A DNA stretch of 38,605 nt from the NCBI GenBank assembly GCA_026392035.1, contig JAPLCX010000046.1, forward strand, positions 1 through 38,605, given 5' to 3'. Below, one piece after another: positions 35,190 to 38,605 of the stretch. The stretch comes from Candidatus Auribacterota bacterium. Lineage in GTDB: Bacteria > Auribacterota > Tritonobacteria > UBA1439. The position numbers were made by a program, and so were the translations under genes. The notes below the pieces were generated by a model. It did no database searches, had not been told where the DNA came from, and saw nothing but the letters and a program-made list of their open reading frames with translations. Position 1 is the first letter of the stretch. Every line of letters begins with the position of its first letter.

Positions 35190-35861
35190 TCAGTTCATTG
35201 GAATGATGTCAGCGTAAGCAAACCCATTCCGAGTCACAATATCGCCGACGCTGACCTGGACAGTTTTCCGAAACATCGGCCCCCCCACGACGACTGTGTG
35301 GATTTCCCCGTTCTCTCCGCACGGGTCGCAATCCTTGGGGAACTCCGCAATCAAGGCCCTTGACCACTTCTGCCCAGCAAAACGCGAAGGCAGTTTCTTG
35401 AGATCAACACTGCTGACATAGGCTTCGAGTCCTGCTGACAGCATTTGCTCCGCCAGGTCGCTCGTGGGGATCCCCCACAACGGAAAAAGAGGATCAATTC
35501 CGGTTCCTTTTAATTGATTCTCCCGATACTTTCGGACGTCCTCAAGAAACAGATCTCCGAATGCCATGCACTCAATCCTCTTGCCGGCAGACTCGGTGAC
35601 GAAACGTCGCATGATGTCGTCGCATTGCTCGTTTGTGCATGGGTCGGGTAAACTGATGGTTTCGATCGGAAGACCTACTGCCTCGGCTTGACGCTGAAGC
35701 ATCTCCAACCGAGTGGCGTGCATCGACACACGATTGTATTTCTGGTTCATTACGGTAAACAAGCCGAGAAGCTCAATCCTCGGGTCTTGTTGGAGCAGGT
35801 GAAGCGCCCATGAGCTGTCCTTGCCGCTACTCCAGCTCAATAGTGTCTTTTTCTTCATCAT
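35190..35861 (-). CDS. Dph6-like ATP pyrophosphatase (adenine nucleotide alpha-hydrolase fold)
   Basis: This 223-residue protein starts MMKKKTLLSWSSGKDSSWAL; SGKDS is the PP-loop of N-type ATP pyrophosphatases. Other marks are LGLFTVMN, the central GIDPLFPLWG and the C-terminal GENGEIHTVVVGGPMF, typical of the diphthine-ammonia ligase/MJ0570 branch. The eukaryotic/archaeal relatives modify elongation factor 2; bacterial members have other, unknown substrates. ATG 35861 follows AGAAGG. The frame remains open for 56 more codons, but that part reads through the composite repeat and should not be annotated as protein. Confidence 0.85.
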   Translation of the reverse strand: MMKKKTLLSWSSGKDSSWALHLLQQDPRIELLGLFTVMNQKYNRVSMHATRLEMLQRQAEAVGLPIETISLPDPCTNEQCDDIMRRFVTESAGKRIECMAFGDLFLEDVRKYRENQLKGTGIDPLFPLWGIPTSDLAEQMLSAGLEAYVSSVDLKKLPSRFAGQKWSRALIAEFPKDCDPCGENGEIHTVVVGGPMFRKTVQVSVGDIVTRNGFAYADIIPMN

Positions 35862-35868
35862 ACCTTCT

Positions 35869-35988
35869 GTCGAACTACGGAATTGAGCGGTGATCCCGCT
35901 GAGCGGGACGCGGGGAGGGGCGAACGCTTGTGCGCTCGCGCATCCGCGCAGGAAAGCCCAAAAGTCAAAATTCAAGACTTGACCCCTT
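35869..35988 (-). repeat. Composite attC-half / CAAGACTTGACCCC repeat, copy 3
   Basis: It opens GTCGAAC (GTTCGAC on the minus strand), continues GGAATTGAGCGGTGATCCCG and CTGAGCGGGACGCGGGG, then GCGCATCCGCGC, and ends CAAGACTTGACCCCTT (35973-35988). The TTGAGCGG word is shared with attC-like sites 1, 3 and 6. It fills the junction between the DUF2148 and Dph6-like genes. Confidence 0.75.
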
Positions 35989-35994
35989 GCCTGC

Positions 35995-36627
35995 CTAATC
36001 CCTTTTAGGGTTAATAATTCTCCATGCATCTAACTTTTCTGGACGGTCAAAGAAAATATTCTTACCTGTTGCAGATAGAGGAATCCCTATTATGAGATCA
36101 CATGGTTTTAATAATCCTAATATCAACGCTGCGACTCCCACTTTCTGCATCATTCGATTGTCAATATTGTGATCCATGGCAGTCTTAGCAGCCGAACCTG
36201 CTGCAATGCTTAAATCCATGATTCTAAACATACAAAAAGGGCCAGCGAAATCTGATTTATCAATTAGAGCTGGCTTTTGCTTACGCATTCCGGCACAAGT
36301 TAAAATACCACATCCTCCGCAATTTATACCTACCGCTTTTCGGCCTTGGACTCCGATAAGAAACAAAAGACCGGAATATTTTACAGACTTTGCATCGCTC
36401 GTCCAATCCATTCGGATCGCCTCTCCTCGTTTCTTGTCTGTCTTAGAGACGGCGCTTCCTTTCATCGCACCTATTTCTTGCATCCTTCTTGAAATATCGC
36501 TTTTTTCTTTTGTTGTTGCGAGCTTTGTTTTAATCCAATCCGCCCCACCTGCTTTAGGAGCCGTGCGCGCAGAAACGGCCATCAAACCAGCGACTATCTT
36601 TAAACCTTCTCTATCAAGTGCATTCAC
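35995..36627 (-). CDS. DUF2148 (ferredoxin-domain) protein
   Basis: This 210-residue protein carries the DUF2148 cysteine cluster: GINCGGCGILTCAGM near residue 101 and GPFCMFRIMDLSIAAGSAAK downstream, giving four to five cysteines that may hold an iron-sulfur cluster. A later DLIIGIPLSATGKNIFFDR is also typical. Function of the family is unknown. GTG 36627 follows GGAGG; no better start is seen. It lies between attC-like site 4 and composite repeat copy 3. Confidence 0.85.
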   Translation of the reverse strand: MNALDREGLKIVAGLMAVSARTAPKAGGADWIKTKLATTKEKSDISRRMQEIGAMKGSAVSKTDKKRGEAIRMDWTSDAKSVKYSGLLFLIGVQGRKAVGINCGGCGILTCAGMRKQKPALIDKSDFAGPFCMFRIMDLSIAAGSAAKTAMDHNIDNRMMQKVGVAALILGLLKPCDLIIGIPLSATGKNIFFDRPEKLDAWRIINPKRD

Positions 36628-36643
36628 GGTTCACCTCCAAAAC

Positions 36644-36696
36644 TTATAAGACGCTCAGCAACGCCTATCGCCGTCAGATGGAGCGCATCGTTGCGC
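36644..36696 (-). other. attC-like recombination site 4
   Basis: On the minus strand this 53-bp site runs GCGCAAC (36696-36690), ATGCGCTCCATCTGACGGCG, ATAGGCGTTGCTGAGCGTC and TTATAAG. ATGCGCTC pairs with GAGCGTC and the centre folds on GGCGATAGGC. The final box has CTTATAA where GTTATAA would be expected. The pattern closely resembles known short attC sites. Confidence 0.65.
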
Positions 36697-36701
36697 CGTT
36701 G

Positions 36702-37565
36702 TCATGTCGTTTTGTCAGATGAATGCAGTTCAGGGTAAAGCTTTGTGGCGCACTCAGGACATACCCCATGAGTAAATTGCGCCTCTGAATGGTCTCTGAC
36801 ATAGGATTCTATCTGGGTCCAATGGCCTTTGACGTCACGAATCTTTTTACAGGAAGCACATATTGGCAACAAGCCGCTCAACAGCTTTACTCTACCCAAT
36901 GCGTCTTGTAGCTCATTGACCGTGCCCTTCAGTTTTTCCAATAAAGGATCAGTGACCTTAATAAAAAGTGCGGCTCCAACAGCTATGGCAATCACTCCGA
37001 TCAATCCGCCCACCAAACCGGCTCTCGTGAAGGGCGCGCGAATCTCGGCAAGATCGATCTTGGCGACAATGCCCATGTTCAGCTCCTTAACCGGCTCGTA
37101 TGCCGCAAGCACTCTCACGCCTCGATAGTCGAGGCCGACGACGGTGCCCGAACGGCCAGACAATGCCAACCTCATGGGTTCTGCCAACTTTGAGTCAAAG
37201 GGGATAGGTTTCGGGTTCCTGAGGTCATAATGACGATGCCGCAGAAGATAGACCATCATGTCCCCTTCCTTCTGAGCAAGAGTGAATTCTCCAGTTTTGC
37301 TTAAACCCTCATAATGATCATGCGCATCAACTATCTGGCTCAGCACCGCTTGCCGTGCGCCCCTGGGATAGACTTTCATGTAGTGGTTATCAAATCGCGC
37401 AATTGCCTCAATCAAACGGGCTTGGCTCTTGACCGACTCTACAAGACGCGCTTTTTGTTCATTAAACGACATTCTGTAAAGCATGCTGAAACCTATGGAC
37501 TCGACCACCAGAGATACAATTGCCATGATGGCAACCAGCAGAAAAATTCTTTTGCGTGGGCTCAT
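36702..37565 (-). CDS. Membrane-anchored sensor protein with C-terminal Cys-rich domain
   Basis: This 287-residue protein has an N-terminal transmembrane helix (about 6-27), an extracytoplasmic region of about 160 residues that resembles a Cache/DUF3365-type sensor (for example QARLIEAIARFD, LRHRHYDL, YEPVKELNMGIVAKIDL), a second helix (about 182-205) and a short linker. It ends with ICASCKKIRD ... WTQIESYVRDHSEAQFTHG and CPEC, a four-Cys domain found after sensor modules in many bacteria. No kinase, cyclase or diguanylate domain follows. ATG 37565 has GAGGAG upstream; the earlier in-frame start overlaps the attC-like site. Confidence 0.75.
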   Translation of the reverse strand: MSPRKRIFLLVAIMAIVSLVVESIGFSMLYRMSFNEQKARLVESVKSQARLIEAIARFDNHYMKVYPRGARQAVLSQIVDAHDHYEGLSKTGEFTLAQKEGDMMVYLLRHRHYDLRNPKPIPFDSKLAEPMRLALSGRSGTVVGLDYRGVRVLAAYEPVKELNMGIVAKIDLAEIRAPFTRAGLVGGLIGVIAIAVGAALFIKVTDPLLEKLKGTVNELQDALGRVKLLSGLLPICASCKKIRDVKGHWTQIESYVRDHSEAQFTHGVCPECATKLYPELHSSDKTT

Positions 37566-37587
37566 GTCTGTCTCCTCACTATGCGTG

Positions 37588-37640
37588 GAGAAACCAGTCC
37601 TCATCTCCCTCGGGGAAGAGGAACGAGCGAATTGTTATGA
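37588..37640 (-). other. attC-like recombination site 5 (weak)
   Basis: On the minus strand TCATAAC (37640-37634) is followed by AATTCGCTCGTT and a strong hairpin CCTCTTCCCC/GGGAGATGAGG, then GTTTCTC. The second box departs from GTTRRRY, so this is a weaker call. It lies directly after the methyltransferase stop. Confidence 0.45.
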
Positions 37641-37641
37641 A

Positions 37642-38376
37642 TTATTTTGTCCCGCCAAACAAAGCAAAAATACTATATTTAAAAAAACAATCAGCGTTTT
37701 TAAATCCCGCTTTGGTTAATAAATTTAATTGATCAAATAAGTCGCTTGGTTTGTTTTCTTCTTTTGACTTATAGATATTTGGTAAACCATTAAATTTTCC
37801 AACCTCATCGCCTAGATTATTTCTCTGTAACGCTTCATTCATCCAATCCACCCACATTTGAAACTGGATTTTTTCTGATATCCCCGAAGTCGGTAAAACC
37901 ACGTCATAATTAAGAAATAAACCGTTTCTGCAGAGTTCTATATTTATTTTTGAATATAATTTACCTTTACTTTCAAAAGGCAGATGGTGGGTAGCCATAG
38001 AAGAAAAAACAAAGTTATATTTATCGTTTTCAGCTTTCTTTTCTATATATTCTTCGAAACTCATTTCAATGAATTTAATTGCTTTGTCTTTCAAACGCTC
38101 TTTTGCTTTTAAGAGCATTGCGGTAGAACCATCCATGAGGTAAAAATTATTTTTGGGATATTTATTATGCAGATGTTCTGTTATGATGCCGTCGCCACAG
38201 CCAAGATCTAATACCTTAAGATTAACAGGAGAAGGGAAGTGGTAAAAGAACAAATCGCATAGTAATTTAATTATCTTTTTTCTTTCGACTACCATTACGT
38301 CAGCGGATTTTGTATATGATTCAACCTGCCCATTGCCTTTTGCGTTTAACCAAGTGTTCGAATTATCATTTTTCAT
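37642..38376 (-). CDS. Class I SAM-dependent methyltransferase (AT-rich cassette)
   Basis: This 244-residue protein has the methyltransferase glycine motif VLDLGCGDG (about residues 54-62), the acidic end of strand 2 (FYLMDGST) and FVFSSMATHHLPF as motif IV. Substrate unknown. The coding DNA is strikingly AT-rich beside the GC-rich core genes, which points to acquisition from elsewhere. No Shine-Dalgarno sequence is visible; the ATG comes only nine bases after the last box of attC-like site 6, so it may depend on an upstream transcript or leaderless start. Confidence 0.88.
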   Translation of the reverse strand: MKNDNSNTWLNAKGNGQVESYTKSADVMVVERKKIIKLLCDLFFYHFPSPVNLKVLDLGCGDGIITEHLHNKYPKNNFYLMDGSTAMLLKAKERLKDKAIKFIEMSFEEYIEKKAENDKYNFVFSSMATHHLPFESKGKLYSKINIELCRNGLFLNYDVVLPTSGISEKIQFQMWVDWMNEALQRNNLGDEVGKFNGLPNIYKSKEENKPSDLFDQLNLLTKAGFKNADCFFKYSIFALFGGTK

Positions 38377-38385
38377 AATTTTTAT

Positions 38386-38442
38386 TCATAACGACGGAAT
38401 TGAGCGGCAACTACTAACAGCTCAAACATATATCTGTTACAC
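38386..38442 (-). other. attC-like recombination site 6
   Basis: On the minus strand it runs from GTGTAAC (38442-38437) to GTTATGA (38392-38386). The inner arms GCTCAA (38425-38420 region) and TTGAGC (38400-38405) pair perfectly. The preceding cassette gene would lie to the right, but the sequence there looks like a mobile-element end. Confidence 0.6.
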
Positions 38443-38605
38443 AGCGGAAAAGATTATGTATTATATCACTGCTGTCCAAGATAAATGACTTTTCGGTGGA
38501 CCCCCCTCAAATATAAGGGCTAAAACGGCGTTTTGGACGATTTTGCGCCTGGTTCATTTTGAGGTCTCAGAAAATGCTGTCCAAGAAATCAGTCCCAAAG
38601 ATCGA
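38443..38605. mobile_element. Possible insertion-sequence end at the window edge
   Basis: No gene is seen. TGCTGTCCAAGA occurs twice in direct orientation (38470-38481 and 38575-38586), and the stretch between contains GGTGGACCCCCCTCAAATAT and GGACGATTTTGCGCC, low in coding features. From memory, such paired TGCTGTCCAAGA words occur near the ends of some insertion sequences. On the minus strand TATAAT is present near 38465, without a good -35. The element, if real, continues beyond the window. Confidence 0.35.

Overview
The window is bacterial chromosomal DNA: it carries recG, rpmB (L28), lexA, dinB and a dnaE-type gene, plus several lipoprotein signals that suggest a diderm envelope. Most of it is GC-rich. 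The ATP synthase is the archaeal/vacuolar (V/A) type, so together with the abundant intergenic inverted repeats an uncultivated lineage outside the well-studied phyla is plausible. I cannot assign a phylum from sequence alone.

Region 1 (311-9323, + strand) is a complete nine-gene V/A-type ATPase operon in the order G/H-like, I, K, E, C, F, A, B, D. Many junctions overlap. The rotor subunit K has every side chain that binds sodium in the Enterococcus hirae enzyme, so a sodium-coupled ATPase is predicted. Two long inverted repeats sit in the only wide gaps, before K and before A.

Region 2 (9449-14400) holds an exported repeat protein behind a good promoter, a small exported-protein gene split by a 193-bp mobile-element-like insertion with inverted ends and an 8-bp target duplication, rpmB on the minus strand, and recG.

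Region 3 (14445-23729, all minus) contains an exported two-domain M16 peptidase, a CoiA-like protein, a lipoprotein and a small secreted protein, then a signalling pair (Ser/Thr kinase with a periplasmic repeat tail, and an FHA-GAF-adenylate cyclase), then inorganic pyrophosphatase.

Region 4 (24310-29923, +) has a DUF362/ferredoxin protein, a terminator, and a lexA-dinB-dnaE2-like DNA-damage cluster. The dnaE2-like protein has lost the whole segment that should hold the three catalytic aspartates, while keeping the PHP, C-terminal polymerase and OB parts.

Region 5 (29912-38605, all genes minus) looks like a gene-cassette array. It contains eleven small, unrelated genes of very uneven base composition, all in one orientation. 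They are separated by hairpin-forming sites with integron attC features (RYYYAAC-like and GTTRRRY-like ends, paired inner arms, gene stop codons inside or next to the outer box). Three junctions carry a composite repeat that joins an attC-like half to a conserved CAAGACTTGACCCCTT end. No integrase gene is in the window; in this orientation it would lie beyond the right edge. The right edge shows what may be an insertion-sequence end. Cassette cargo includes a lipoprotein, a small membrane protein, an acetyltransferase, a toxin-antitoxin pair, a flavin reductase-like protein, a DUF2092-like exported protein, a Dph6-like ATP pyrophosphatase, a DUF2148 protein, a membrane sensor and an AT-rich methyltransferase.
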